A stretch of 22,020 bases of DNA from an uncultured Collinsella sp. (GCA_900543845.1 UQTD01000033.1:1-22020); one strand, 5' to 3'. Counted from the stretch's first letter, positions 1 through 10,200 are shown. Made by a program: numbers and translations. The notes: generated by a model not told the origin, from the letters alone.

Positions 1-2
1 AG

Positions 3-3000
3 CTGCTGGAGCTCTCGAGCCAGCTGCCGGGCGGCATGGACGACGTGAGCGTGGCGCGCGGCCAGGCCGACACCTCGGCGCTTGCCGATGCCTATCGCGC
101 AGCACTGGGTGCGAGCAAGGCCGCGACCGAGAAGGCACAGATGGCGCTCGATGCCATCGATGCATTCGAGGCCAGCGGCAAGACCATGGCCGATGCGGCG
201 CGACTCATGATGTCGTGCACCATGCCGCGCGCGAGCAAGGCGTTCCCCAAGGAGCAGGTGGAGCTGCTCAAGGCCGAGGCCGCCGATGCGTTTATCAATA
301 TCGTGCTCGCCTGCGGTGGCCCCGCGCTCGATGCGCTGGTGGGCCTGGCCCGTTCCGTGGAGGCCGAGTATCGCGTGCTGAAGGCTGCCCAGTCTGCCCT
401 CGACAACAACGACCTGCTGCGCATGGCCTACGAGGCCCTGCGCGATTACCCTGCCATTCGCGCTGCGTACGAGGGCCGCTTTAAGATGGTCATGATCGAC
501 GAGTTCCAGGATACCGACCAGATGCAGGTCGATTTGATTCGCTATCTGACGGGTGCGGGGGAGCGCGCGTTGTGTACCGTGGGCGATGCGCAGCAGTCCA
601 TCTATCGCTTCCGTGGCGCCGATGTCGAGGTGTTCCGTCGCCAGGAGCGCAAGGTGGGCGCCTCGGGGACGGCCGAGGCAGCGGACGTCGCTGGCACTGC
701 TGCCGATGTTCCCGCCGGTGAGCTCGTCAAACTCGTGCGCAACTTCCGCAGCCACGACGAGGTGCTGCGCTATGTGGCCCGCGTCTTTGATGGCGACGAC
801 GGCGGCCTGATGCAGGGCTTTTTGGACCTTGAGGCGAGCGACGGCCGCAAGGACACGCTGGTGGCAGACGCCTCGCGTCGCCAGGCTCTCTTTGTTGCCG
901 GCGGCAGTACGCAGGAGCGCACACAGGCCAAGGCCCGTGCGATCGCCGAGCGATTCCGCGCGCTTGCCGATGCCGGCCAGCCCCAGGGCGGCATGGTGCT
1001 GCTGCTGGGCCGCATGACCAACGCCGACGTCTACGCACAGGCCTTCCGTGACCAGGGGCTCGACTGCGTCATCGCGGGCGGCTCGGTCTTTGCCCAAGCT
1101 GCCGAGGTGCAAACGGTGCGCGCTCTAGTCTGCGCGCTCGCCAACCCGGCTGATACGGCGCAGGGCCTTATGCCGCTGCTGGCATCGCCGATGTTTGCGC
1201 TGGGCGCCCAGGAGTTCCTGGCGCTGGCGACCAAGCTCGATAGCGAGACGGGGGAGACGTCGCGCCGCAACATCGATGCGGGCATCATGAGCGATTCCGA
1301 TGTGCCGGGCCTGCAGGGCCTGCCGCTCGTGACGCGCGCCCGCGAGGTGTTGCGCTATGCGCTTCGTCGTGTGGGTCGCGATTCGTTCGCCGCCATCGCG
1401 CGTGACGTGGTCAACGCCTCCGGCTGGTTCGTGCGTCTGGCGCAGCGTGGTCCCGAGGGCAAGGCCATCGCCGCCAACGTGCTCAAGGCGCTCGATGCCG
1501 TGGCTGAGGCTGAGGCCGAGTTCGGCAACTCGCCGCGCTCCATTGCGCTTGCCTTCGATCGCTTCCTGGCGGGCAAGGAGGCCCCGGGCGCGCTCAATGA
1601 GGAGGGCGACGGCGCGGTACGCATCATGACCGTGCATGCATCCAAGGGCCTGGAGTATCCGGTCGTGGCGGTTGCCGAGTGCTTTGGCGTGCGCAAATCG
1701 TCCGGTGCGGCTCAGATGGGGCGTGTCGAGGGCGGAGCGCAGGTCGTGGCGCTGCCGGCACGCTTCAACGGCGTTAAGCTCGCCGACGGAACCTTTGTGA
1801 AGGGCGACGACGTCAAAAAGCAGTTTGAGCATGCGTTTAAGGGCAAGGGCACGTCGCTGTGGCTGCCGCCGGAGCTCATGGAGGACGTCTGTGCGACGGG
1901 TTCTCCCGCCGAGGCATTTGCTCGCCTGCGCAACGATGACCTGCAGCTCTCGCTCGAGGAGCGGGCCCGCCTGCTCTATGTTGCCATGACGCGTGCCCGC
2001 GAGCTGGTGATCTTGGCGATGGATGCCGGCGTGAGCCGTGGCAAGGTGACGGCGCCGATCTTCGACGTCGAGACCGATCTGACCTATGACGTGCTGCGTC
2101 GTATTCTGCCGACGAACGGCCTGGACATGCCACAGCTCGATGCCGACCGCCTGGTGTTCGACAACTCCCAGCCGGGCGACTACGAGCTCATTTCGCTCGC
2201 GAACTTTACCTTTGGCGAGCAGGCGTTTGAGGCCAACGCTTCGCTGGATGCCGAGGGCAGGCTTGTCCGCGGCGATGCGGAGCCGGAGGGTGCCGGTGCA
2301 GATGCCCGCGCCGCCGTTCCCGGTCCTGCCGACCCCGAGCCCGATGCGTTTGAGCTCGTGTATCCCCAGGCGGTGGGCGTGCGCATGGGCATCTGCCCGT
2401 ATCCGGTGCGCGATTCGTACAGCTACTCGTCAATTGCCGCGGCGCTGCATGCCGAGTCCGAGGACCGTGCTGCCGAGGCGCACGTGCCCATGGACGAGGC
2501 CGGCGATGATGCGGAGTCGGATGGTTCCGAGATGACGGATGCAGACGTGGCCGCCGTTGAGCCCGCCGGCAACCCCATGGCGCTGGGCTCGGCGTTCCAT
2601 GCCGCCTGCCAGTGGCTCATCGAGATGGGTGCCGATGCGCTGCCCGCTGAGCGTGCCGATGCGCTGGCGCGCCAGTGGCGCCTGACGCCGGAGCAGCGCG
2701 AACGCTTCGACGTTGCCCTGGACCGCTGGCTCAAGTCGGCTGTTCGTGCCGACCTGCTTGCGTGGCCGTGCGTTCGCGCCGAGGTGCCGTTCTTTTCGCT
2801 GGGCTGCGAGGACGAGGACATCGCTCGCTACGGTTCATATGCCGAAGGCGCCATCGACGCTTTGGCGACGAACCCGGCGGATTCGTCACGCGCGCTGGTC
2901 ATCGACTACAAGACGGGCGGCACGCCGGACGAGACGCCGGAACAGCTGCAGGAGAAGCACGCCCTGCAGGCGCGTGTCTACGCTGATGTTCTACACAAGG

Positions 3001-3104
3001 CGGGCTTTGAGGCCGTGACGGTCAAGTTCGTTCGCGTGGAGCAGGCGAATCCAGCCCTCTTCGTCGAACCCGCCGAACCCCAAGTAGTCACCTACAATCT
3101 CTAG
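3..3104 (+). CDS. addA: AddA-type ATP-dependent helicase/nuclease (5' truncated by window edge)
   Basis: This is a UvrD/Rep-family (SF1A) helicase fused to a RecB-type nuclease, the AddA subunit that with AddB resects double-strand breaks for RecA loading. The reading frame is open from base 3, so the Walker A part lies upstream. Counting from the first internal ATG at 36, the visible motifs are: Walker B DEFQDT (155-160), motif III VGDAQQSIYRFRG (182-194), motif IV LVRNFRSH, motif V VHASKGLE (533-540) and motif VI LLYVAMTRARE (646-656). The C-terminal nuclease domain shows GSAFH (851-855), an RAEVPFF strand, GAIDAL and VIDYKTG (955-961), followed by a Q-x3-Y-type helix (LQARVYADV). All the expected metal-binding residues of a RecB nuclease seem present, so it is probably active. 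An acidic, Ala-rich linker separates helicase and nuclease. No addB is visible. The gene ends 177 nt before dnaE. Confidence 0.9.
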   Translation: MLELSSQLPGGMDDVSVARGQADTSALADAYRAALGASKAATEKAQMALDAIDAFEASGKTMADAARLMMSCTMPRASKAFPKEQVELLKAEAADAFINIVLACGGPALDALVGLARSVEAEYRVLKAAQSALDNNDLLRMAYEALRDYPAIRAAYEGRFKMVMIDEFQDTDQMQVDLIRYLTGAGERALCTVGDAQQSIYRFRGADVEVFRRQERKVGASGTAEAADVAGTAADVPAGELVKLVRNFRSHDEVLRYVARVFDGDDGGLMQGFLDLEASDGRKDTLVADASRRQALFVAGGSTQERTQAKARAIAERFRALADAGQPQGGMVLLLGRMTNADVYAQAFRDQGLDCVIAGGSVFAQAAEVQTVRALVCALANPADTAQGLMPLLASPMFALGAQEFLALATKLDSETGETSRRNIDAGIMSDSDVPGLQGLPLVTRAREVLRYALRRVGRDSFAAIARDVVNASGWFVRLAQRGPEGKAIAANVLKALDAVAEAEAEFGNSPRSIALAFDRFLAGKEAPGALNEEGDGAVRIMTVHASKGLEYPVVAVAECFGVRKSSGAAQMGRVEGGAQVVALPARFNGVKLADGTFVKGDDVKKQFEHAFKGKGTSLWLPPELMEDVCATGSPAEAFARLRNDDLQLSLEERARLLYVAMTRARELVILAMDAGVSRGKVTAPIFDVETDLTYDVLRRILPTNGLDMPQLDADRLVFDNSQPGDYELISLANFTFGEQAFEANASLDAEGRLVRGDAEPEGAGADARAAVPGPADPEPDAFELVYPQAVGVRMGICPYPVRDSYSYSSIAAALHAESEDRAAEAHVPMDEAGDDAESDGSEMTDADVAAVEPAGNPMALGSAFHAACQWLIEMGADALPAERADALARQWRLTPEQRERFDVALDRWLKSAVRADLLAWPCVRAEVPFFSLGCEDEDIARYGSYAEGAIDALATNPADSSRALVIDYKTGGTPDETPEQLQEKHALQARVYADVLHKAGFEAVTVKFVRVEQANPALFVEPAEPQVVTYNL

Positions 3105-3116
3105 CCCTCAGATAAC

Positions 3117-3180
3117 TTGCGGGGGGAATAGTTCCTGTATTGCGGCCCAGTTGGCCTAAGCGGGAACTATTCCACCGCAA
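3117..3180. repeat. Long inverted repeat (hairpin element) between addA and dnaE
   Basis: Arms 3117-3135 and 3163-3180 pair as TTGCGG/CCGCAA plus GGAATAGTTCC/GGAACTATTCC, 17 bp in all, with a 2x1 internal loop. The 27-nt apical segment contains a smaller GGCC-CAGTT-GGCC palindrome at 3144-3156. No T-run follows on either strand, so it is not a standard intrinsic terminator. Its size and symmetry resemble a REP-like or MITE-like intergenic element, but that is inference. It sits 13 nt after the addA stop codon. Confidence 0.7.
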
Positions 3181-3236
3181 CTGCAAGAGGAGCCGTGTTG
3201 GTTTGGCTAGGTTCGGGTGCTGTCCGTGCCGTGGGG

Positions 3237-3242
3237 TAAAAT
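3237..3242 (+). promoter_or_regulatory. Candidate -10 element for dnaE
   Basis: TAAAAT is preceded directly by GGGG and lies 39 nt before the dnaE ATG. No convincing -35 box is present; TTCGGG at 3212-3217 is a weak match at a 19-nt spacing. The same G-rich or TGN lead-in before a TAnnnT hexamer occurs upstream of several other genes here. Confidence 0.35.
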
Positions 3243-3281
3243 CGTTCAGTCAGAACACGAACCCGCATCGGAGCTCATCAC

Positions 3282-6200
3282 ATGGCATTCGTCCATCTGC
3301 ACAATCACACCGTTTTCTCCATGCTCGACGGCGCAACTCGTATCCAGGATATGGTCAACCGTGCCGTTGAGCTTGGCATGCCCGCCGTGGCCATTACCGA
3401 CCACGGCTACATGTACGGCGTACCCGACCTGGCGCTGGCCTGCGACGCCGTCAACCACAACACGCCTGAGTACAAAACTTGGAGCCACGACAAGGCCTTC
3501 TTGGAAAAGGACCGCCGCGACGAGCTGGTGGAGCCCGATCCCGAGGCAAACCCGCGCGAGCATGCCCAGTATGTGAAGGACATGGCCATGTGGGACGAGA
3601 AGGGCAACATCGACGAGCTCAAGCCGCCCCTGGTCATCAAACCCATCTTTGGCTGCGAGGTCTACTTTACGCCGGACGAGACGCTCGCCCGCGACCACAA
3701 GCCCGAGCTCTACCACATGATCCTTCTAGCCAAGGACCAGGAGGGCTACGTCAACCTGATGCAGACGGTCTCCGAGGCCGCCGTGCAGGGCTTTTACTAC
3801 AAGCCGCGCGTGACGCTCGACAACCTGCGCCGTCACGCCAAGGGCATGATCTGCACCAGCGCCTGCATCGCGGGCATCATCCCCAAATACATCGACCGCG
3901 GCGACATGGAAGGCGCCATCAAGTGGGCCGAGACCTTCCGCGACACCTTCGACCCCGGCGACTTTTACATCGAAATCCAGGAACACGGCATTACCACCGA
4001 TAACGGCCTGACCGACGAGCAGATGGATCGTACGCTCATCGACATTGCCAAACAGGTGGGCGTCAAGGTCATCGCCACCAACGACTTCCACTACCTGCGC
4101 CGCGAGGACGCGCCGGTGCAGGACGTCATCATGTGCATTGGCATGAACGCCAAGGTCGACGACCCTAACCGCATGCGCATGACCGGCTCGGAGTTTTACA
4201 TGAAGACCGAGGAGGAGATGCGGGCGATGTTCCCGTATTGCCCCGAGGCCTGCGACAACACGCTCGAGATCGCCGACAAGTGCTACGTTGAGCTGGACTG
4301 GGACTCCATCATCCTGCCGCGCTTCCCGTTGCTCGATCCCGGTGAGACGCACGAGAGCCAGTTCCGCCGCGAGTGCGAGAAGGGCCTGCGCCAGCACTAC
4401 GGTGACGACTGGGCCACACGCGAGATCGGTGGCGTCAACATCAAAGAGCGTTTTGAGTACGAATACAAGGTCATCTGCGACAAGGGCTTTGCCGCCTACT
4501 TTTTGATCGTCGCTGAGTATGTGCAATGGGCCAAGGACAACGGCATCGGCGTCGGCCCCGGCCGTGGCTCTGCCGCCGGCGCTATCGTCGCCTACGCCAT
4601 GAACATCACCGCGTTCGACCCGCTCGAGAACGGCCTGATGTTCGAGAGGTTCCTGTCTCCGCAGCGTACCGAGATGCCCGATATCGATATGGACTTCGAC
4701 GACGAGCGGCGCCTCGAGGTCGTGGAGCACGTTCGCCAGCTCTACGGCCCCGAGAAGGTCACCCACGTCATCACCTACTCGACCATCAAGGCCAAGCAGG
4801 CCATCAACGACGCCGCGCGCGTCTTGGACTACCCGGTCTACATGGGCCAGCGCCTGTCCAAGATGGTCTCGAGCGACCCCAAGGTCAAGCTCAAGCAGGT
4901 ACTCGAAAAACAACCCGGCAAAGAGGATCTGTTTAACCCCGACTTTGCCGAGGCCTATAAAAAGGACGACGACGCCCGCCGCATCATCGACACGGCGCTC
5001 TCGATTGAGGGCCTCACCCGTGGCGAGGGCGTGCACGCGTGTGCCGTTCTGATCTGCCGCGACCCCGTCAACGAGCACGTGCCCACCAAGCTCGACACCA
5101 AGGGCGGCGTCGAGATTACCCAGTACGAAGGCCATACCGTTGCCGACATGGGCCTGCTCAAGATGGACTTCCTGGGCCTGCGTACGCTGACGGTTATCTC
5201 CAAGGCAAAGGCCAACATCAAAAAGAACTTCGGCATCGACATCAAAGAGGAAGATATTCCCTTTGACGATCCCGAGATCTTTAAGCTCATGGGTTCCGGC
5301 CACACCGCCGGCGTCTTCCAGGTCGAGTCCGCCGGCATGACGGCCACGATCAAGAACATGAAGCCCACCGAGTACAAGCACGTCGTAGCATTGATCGCCC
5401 TGTACCGCCCGGGCCCGCTGGGCGCCGGTATGGTTTCGTCCTACATCAACCGTATGAACGGCAAGGAGCCGGCCGTCTCCTACGACGACCGTCTGGACGA
5501 CATCCTGGGCGAAACCTACGGCACCATGGTCTACCAGGAGCAGGTTATGCTCATCTCCGTCGAGATGTGCGGCTTCTCCAAGGGCGAATCGGACTCGCGT
5601 ATCCGTAAGCCCGTGGCTAAGAAGAAGATCAAGCTGCTCACGTCGACGGTGCTCCACTGGGAGGATGGCTCGGACGAGACCACCTACGACCACTGGATGA
5701 ACGGCGCTATCAAGAACAACTACACGCGCGAGGTCGCCCAGAAGATTTGGGACGATGTTCTTGAGTTCGCGTCCTACGCCTTCAACAAGTCGCACTCCGC
5801 CGGCTACGCCATTTTGGTTATGCAGACGGCGTGGCTCAAGGCGCACTATCCGCACGAGTACATGGCGGCCGTTCTGACGTCCTATACGGGCAAGACCGAT
5901 AAGATCGTGCACTACGTCTCGGCATGCCGTCACGACGGTATCCCCGTGCTTTCGCCAGATGTCAACGAGTCCGGCACCGAGTTCACGGCTACCAAGGAAG
6001 GCGTGCGCTTTGGTCTGGCCGGCATCCGCGGCGTGGGCACCGGCGTGGCGCAGGCGATTATCGCCGAGCGCGAGGCGGGCGGCCCGTTTAAGACGTTGCA
6101 TGACTTTGTCGAGCGCGTGGACTCGAGCCAGGCCAACCGTCGCGTGATCGAATCGCTGATCAAGGCAGGCGCCTTCGACTCCACGGGGTATCCGCGTCGC

Positions 6201-7085
6201 CAGATGATGCACTTTGTGGATAAGAACAACCCCGAAAACATCATCGATGCCGCCGTAAAGCGCCAGAAGGATCGTGCGAGCGGCCAGACGTCGTTCTTCG
6301 ACATGTTTGGCGACGTTGAGGGCTCGGGCTTTGAGGTCAGCGTGCCCGATCCGGATGGCCAGGAGTGGGACCGCCACCTTAAACTGAGCCAGGAGAAAGA
6401 GGTTCTGGGCATCTATGTCTCGGACCACCCGCTGCGCCCGTTTGAGTATGCGCTAGCCAAGGCGCGCGACTTTTCGTTCTCGCAGATCGACACCGGCTAC
6501 GAAGTTCAGAATCCTACGGGCGGCACCATCAACCAGGAGATTCCCGAGGGTAAGGCGCTGTGGTGGGCCGGTATGGTCTCGAGTGTGTCCAAGCGCGTGA
6601 CCAAAAACGGCGACCCCATGGGCATCGTGCAGCTCGAGGACATGGAAGGCGAGGCCACCGTCGTCGTGTTCCCCAAGACCTACAAGGAGGCCGAGGGGTA
6701 CCTGTACGGCGAGGTCGATCCCGAGACCGGTGCACAGCTGTCCGATGCGTTTGTGCGCATTAAGGGCAAGCTCGAGCGCTCGGACCGCGGCGACCAGATC
6801 ATCGCGCAGGAGATTGTGCCGCTGGAGCTCAACGAGGAGAACAACAAGCCCAAGGTGTTTGAGGTCATGGTGCCCAACAGCCGCTTTAGCCAGGGCAATA
6901 TGGCGCGTCTTGCCACGGTGTTCACCACCAATCCGGGTGGCGACCGTGTGGAGATCTTTATCGAGCAGGTGGACGGGCGCGTGCTACGTGCCGAGGTGCC
7001 GGCGAAGGTCAACGCGCGCTCGATTCCGTTGCTGGCCGAGGCCAAGGCCATCGTGGGTAACCAAGGCAGAGTGACGGTTATCTAA
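3282..7085 (+). CDS. dnaE: DNA polymerase III subunit alpha (DnaE), PHP domain apparently intact
   Basis: Replicative C-family polymerase of the chromosomal replisome, 1267 residues against about 1160-1180 for common DnaE proteins. An N-terminal PHP domain carries H7, H9, D16 and H41 (HLHNH, ITDHG), E126 (GCEVYF), the LYHMI histidine, a CTSAC cysteine and NDFHY. These match the metal ligands of proofreading-competent DnaE1 of Mycobacterium tuberculosis, with about 60 extra residues between H41 and E126. The palm has GPGRGSAAGA, PDIDMDF (D467, D469) and KMDFLGL (D629). The fingers contain an unusual RKPVAKKK (about 775-782), then the conserved FNKSHSAGYA. A helix-hairpin-helix (IRGVGTGVAQ), a clamp-binding-like QTSFF (1002-1006) and an OB fold (from WWAGMVSSV) follow. 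The ATG has a weak GGAG 8 nt upstream, and the protein begins with the PHP strand, which supports this start. Confidence 0.97.
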   Translation: MAFVHLHNHTVFSMLDGATRIQDMVNRAVELGMPAVAITDHGYMYGVPDLALACDAVNHNTPEYKTWSHDKAFLEKDRRDELVEPDPEANPREHAQYVKDMAMWDEKGNIDELKPPLVIKPIFGCEVYFTPDETLARDHKPELYHMILLAKDQEGYVNLMQTVSEAAVQGFYYKPRVTLDNLRRHAKGMICTSACIAGIIPKYIDRGDMEGAIKWAETFRDTFDPGDFYIEIQEHGITTDNGLTDEQMDRTLIDIAKQVGVKVIATNDFHYLRREDAPVQDVIMCIGMNAKVDDPNRMRMTGSEFYMKTEEEMRAMFPYCPEACDNTLEIADKCYVELDWDSIILPRFPLLDPGETHESQFRRECEKGLRQHYGDDWATREIGGVNIKERFEYEYKVICDKGFAAYFLIVAEYVQWAKDNGIGVGPGRGSAAGAIVAYAMNITAFDPLENGLMFERFLSPQRTEMPDIDMDFDDERRLEVVEHVRQLYGPEKVTHVITYSTIKAKQAINDAARVLDYPVYMGQRLSKMVSSDPKVKLKQVLEKQPGKEDLFNPDFAEAYKKDDDARRIIDTALSIEGLTRGEGVHACAVLICRDPVNEHVPTKLDTKGGVEITQYEGHTVADMGLLKMDFLGLRTLTVISKAKANIKKNFGIDIKEEDIPFDDPEIFKLMGSGHTAGVFQVESAGMTATIKNMKPTEYKHVVALIALYRPGPLGAGMVSSYINRMNGKEPAVSYDDRLDDILGETYGTMVYQEQVMLISVEMCGFSKGESDSRIRKPVAKKKIKLLTSTVLHWEDGSDETTYDHWMNGAIKNNYTREVAQKIWDDVLEFASYAFNKSHSAGYAILVMQTAWLKAHYPHEYMAAVLTSYTGKTDKIVHYVSACRHDGIPVLSPDVNESGTEFTATKEGVRFGLAGIRGVGTGVAQAIIAEREAGGPFKTLHDFVERVDSSQANRRVIESLIKAGAFDSTGYPRRQMMHFVDKNNPENIIDAAVKRQKDRASGQTSFFDMFGDVEGSGFEVSVPDPDGQEWDRHLKLSQEKEVLGIYVSDHPLRPFEYALAKARDFSFSQIDTGYEVQNPTGGTINQEIPEGKALWWAGMVSSVSKRVTKNGDPMGIVQLEDMEGEATVVVFPKTYKEAEGYLYGEVDPETGAQLSDAFVRIKGKLERSDRGDQIIAQEIVPLELNEENNKPKVFEVMVPNSRFSQGNMARLATVFTTNPGGDRVEIFIEQVDGRVLRAEVPAKVNARSIPLLAEAKAIVGNQGRVTVI

Positions 7086-7122
7086 AATGATTTTTCTGGG
7101 ACGGGGATTAAAAAATCATTTT
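7084..7122 (+). terminator. AT-rich perfect hairpin overlapping the dnaE stop, possible terminator
   Basis: Arms AAAATGATTTTT (7084-7095) and its exact complement (7111-7122) give a 12-bp stem with a 15-nt loop holding CTGGGACGGG. The stem starts inside the TAA stop codon of dnaE and ends in TTTT. It is AT-rich, so weaker than a typical GC-rich terminator. It is also the first copy of the repeat described at 7090-7193. Confidence 0.45.
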
Positions 7123-7193
7123 GGGTGATGTGTGGCGGAAGACCAGTTTTTCTGGGACGGGAATGATTTTTTCATCCCCGTCCCAGAAAAATC
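7090..7193. repeat. Inverted pair of a 31-bp intergenic element containing TTTTTCTGGGACGGG
   Basis: Bases 7090-7120 recur in inverted orientation at 7162-7192 with one mismatch. A further partial copy at 7147-7161 makes three occurrences of TTTTTCTGGGACGGG: 7091-7105 (+), 7147-7161 (+) and 7177-7191 (-). The second and third pair perfectly over 15 bp; after one mismatch there are 4 more base pairs and a five-T loop. The block fills most of the spacer between dnaE and the SNF2 gene. It looks like a REP/BIME-type palindromic element; this family assignment is inference. Confidence 0.75.
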
Positions 7194-7220
7194 GTTTAGC
7201 GTGCGAGATTGGAGGAAGTG

Positions 7221-10200
7221 ATGGCACAGGGGACGTTTGCGCAGGCGCTTCGTAAGGAAGCGGCGCTGAGCGGCACCTTTATGAAGGGGCGTTCGCTCAT
7301 GCTCAACGGCGCCGTGCTGTCGATCGAGGACAGTGGCTCGCGCTTCTCCAAAAACGTGACGCTTGAGGGCACGGTGCGCGGTTCGCGCGGCGACCTGTAC
7401 AAGACGCATGTGGAACTCGACATGGACGAGCACGAGGTGATCGATTACGACTGCGATTGCCCCGCTGCCTATCGCTACCCCGGTATGTGCAAGCACGCCA
7501 TCGCCACAGCGCTGGCATACCTGGACGCCAGCGGCATTGAGCCTGTTGAGGGGCTGCGCACGCCGGTCCGCACGTTTACGGCGCAGCCGAAACAGCCCGC
7601 GCGCACCGCGCCCAAAGCGCCGGCCGTCAATCCCAACTTTCCCTTTCCGGCGCCCGTCCCCACGAGCCCCAGCCTCATGGCGGCGCTCTCCGATCTTTCG
7701 GACGTGCGCATGGATGAGCTGGCGAGCATGCGCCGCAAGCTTGCCGGTGCCGTCGATCCCGATGCTCCCAAGGCGATGCTGGAGCCCTCGTTGGTGCCGT
7801 ACTACAATCCGCTGTTCGCCGACCGCTTTAGCTGGGCGCTCGAGTTCCGCATTCGCTGCGGTTCGGTGTCCTATGTGGTCAAGGATATCGACGGCATGGC
7901 CGACGCCTATGTCCGAGGCGGCACGTTCTCGTACGGCAAGAAGCTCACGTTTCTTCATGTGCCCGAAGCCTTTGACGACGTTTCGGTACAGTTGCTCGAC
8001 CTTGTCGCAACGACGGTTGCCTACCTAGGCGATATCACGAGTTCGCGCTCGGCGTCGTATGACTTTGCCCGTAGCGGCTTTGTCGCTGAGCGTCAGTTGC
8101 CGCTGTCCGAGCATGACATCGTATACATGCTGGACCTGCTGCGTGGCAGGACCATTTCCTTTGAGCCTGCCTGGTCGCGGGGGACGACGGCGCATCGTGC
8201 CTACGACGTGGCGGTCGAGCCGGCGCCGCAAGGGGAGGATAAAGCCCCGACCAAGCGCCCGCCGCTCCTTGTCGCCAAGATTGCGCCGGCGGTCGGCGGC
8301 AGCTACGACCTTCGCCTGCCCGCCGATATGTACTGCTTTGCATCGGGCGATGCTGCCTACCTGGTCGACACGCGCCGCGCGCGCCGTACCGATGTGGCGT
8401 TTGCCCAACACGCGGCGCCGTTCCTATCGCACTTGTTGCCCTGCCGCACGCCGGTCCATATCGCCGCCGACCAGGTGGGCGAGTTCTGCCGCATGGCGCT
8501 GCCCGTCTTGCGCGACTACACCGACCTGACCGCTCCCGCCGCACTTGACGCCGTGGCGCCCGAGGCGAGTTTCCATTTTGAGATTGGCGTCGACGATGGC
8601 CTCGTGAACTGCAAGATTACGGTGTTCTACGGCGATTGGTCGGCAAATCTCTTTAGCCTGGGCGCTCCGGGCAGCCCCTTCGAAGAGCAGCGCCCCGGCG
8701 TGCCGCCCCGTGACGTGGTGGCGGAGTTTCGCGTTATGGATACGGCGGCCCTGTATTTCGATTTCTACGAGGGTGGCCTGGCGTTTGAGGAACGCGATGA
8801 CGAGAGCCTGTTCCGCCTGCTGACCGAGGGCCTGTCTGCCCTGTCCGAGCTGGGCGAGGTCATGCTCAGCGACCGCCTGCGCCAGGTCTCGGTCCGCCCT
8901 GCGCCCAAGCTTTCGGTGCGTGCGACCGTCAAGAGCAACCTGCTCGACGTCGAGTTGGGCGCGAGCGGGCTTTCGGCTGCCGACCTTGCCATCTATCTGG
9001 ACTCATACAAGCGCCACCAGACGTTTGCACGTCTCACGTCCGGCGATATCATCCGCCTGGACGAGGGCGCCCGTGCCGCGTTTGGCCTTGCCGAGGACTT
9101 GGGCGTCGATGCCGTCGACCTGCTCGACGGCGTGTCGCTTCCCGCGTCGAGTACCCTTTTTGTCGATAGTATGCTCGCGCGCACGCCGGCGCTTGAGGCC
9201 GATCGCGACGCCGCGTTCCGTCGCACCGTCGAGCGCTTGGATACGCTCGGCAAGATGGATTTTACGGTGCCGGTCTCGCTCAAGGCCACACTGCGCGGCT
9301 ATCAGGTCGACGGCTACCAGTGGCTCGGCTCGCTCGAGCACCTGGGCCTCGGCGGTATCTTGGCCGACGACATGGGCCTGGGCAAAACGCTGCAGATGAT
9401 CGCACATATCCTGGCGCGCGTGGAGGCGGGGGACACTAAGCCCACGCTTGTGGTGTGCCCTGCGTCACTTGTGTACAACTGGACCGCCGAGTTGGAGCGC
9501 TTCGCCCCGTCACTCGATGTGTGCGCCATCGTGGGCGCCAAGGCGCAGCGCCGCGTGCAAATTGCCGGTGCCGCCGAGCACAACGTGGTCGTAACGTCGT
9601 ATGACCTCATGCGCCGCGACATCGACGAATACGTCGAGCAGGACTTTGCCCGCATGGTGCTGGACGAAGCCCAGTACATTAAAAACCCGCTCACCCAGGT
9701 GGCGCGTGCCGCAAAGCGCCTGCCTGCCGGCGTGCGCTTTGCCCTGACGGGCACGCCCATCGAAAACCGCTTGTCCGAGCTCTGGAGCATCTTTGACTTT
9801 TTGATGCCGGGCCTTCTGGGCTCGCGCGACTCATTCGCCAAGCGCTTCGAAAGTCCCGTCGAGCATGCCGAGGGTGACAGTGCCGCTCGCCTGCAGGCAC
9901 TCGTGTCGCCGTTTGTGTTGCGCCGTGTCAAGGAAGACGTGGTGGCCGATCTGCCCGAAAAGATCGAGGACACTGTCGTGGCTCAGCTCACCGGCGAGCA
10001 GCGCAAGCTGTACCTGGCAAACCAGGACCGCATCGCCCAGCAGGTGCAGCACCGCGAGGCATCCGAGTTTAAGAAAGACAAGCTCAAGGTGCTCGCCGAG
10101 CTCACCAAGCTGCGCCAGATCTGCTGCGACCCGCGTCTACACTACGAGGATTACAAGGCGGGGAGCGCCAAGCTCGATACGTGCATGGAACTCGTGCACG

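Noticed and set aside
3726..6428. 900-codon open frame on the minus strand opposite dnaE
   Set aside because: It is antisense to the unmistakable dnaE gene, shows no recognisable motif and is a normal by-product of high-GC third positions.
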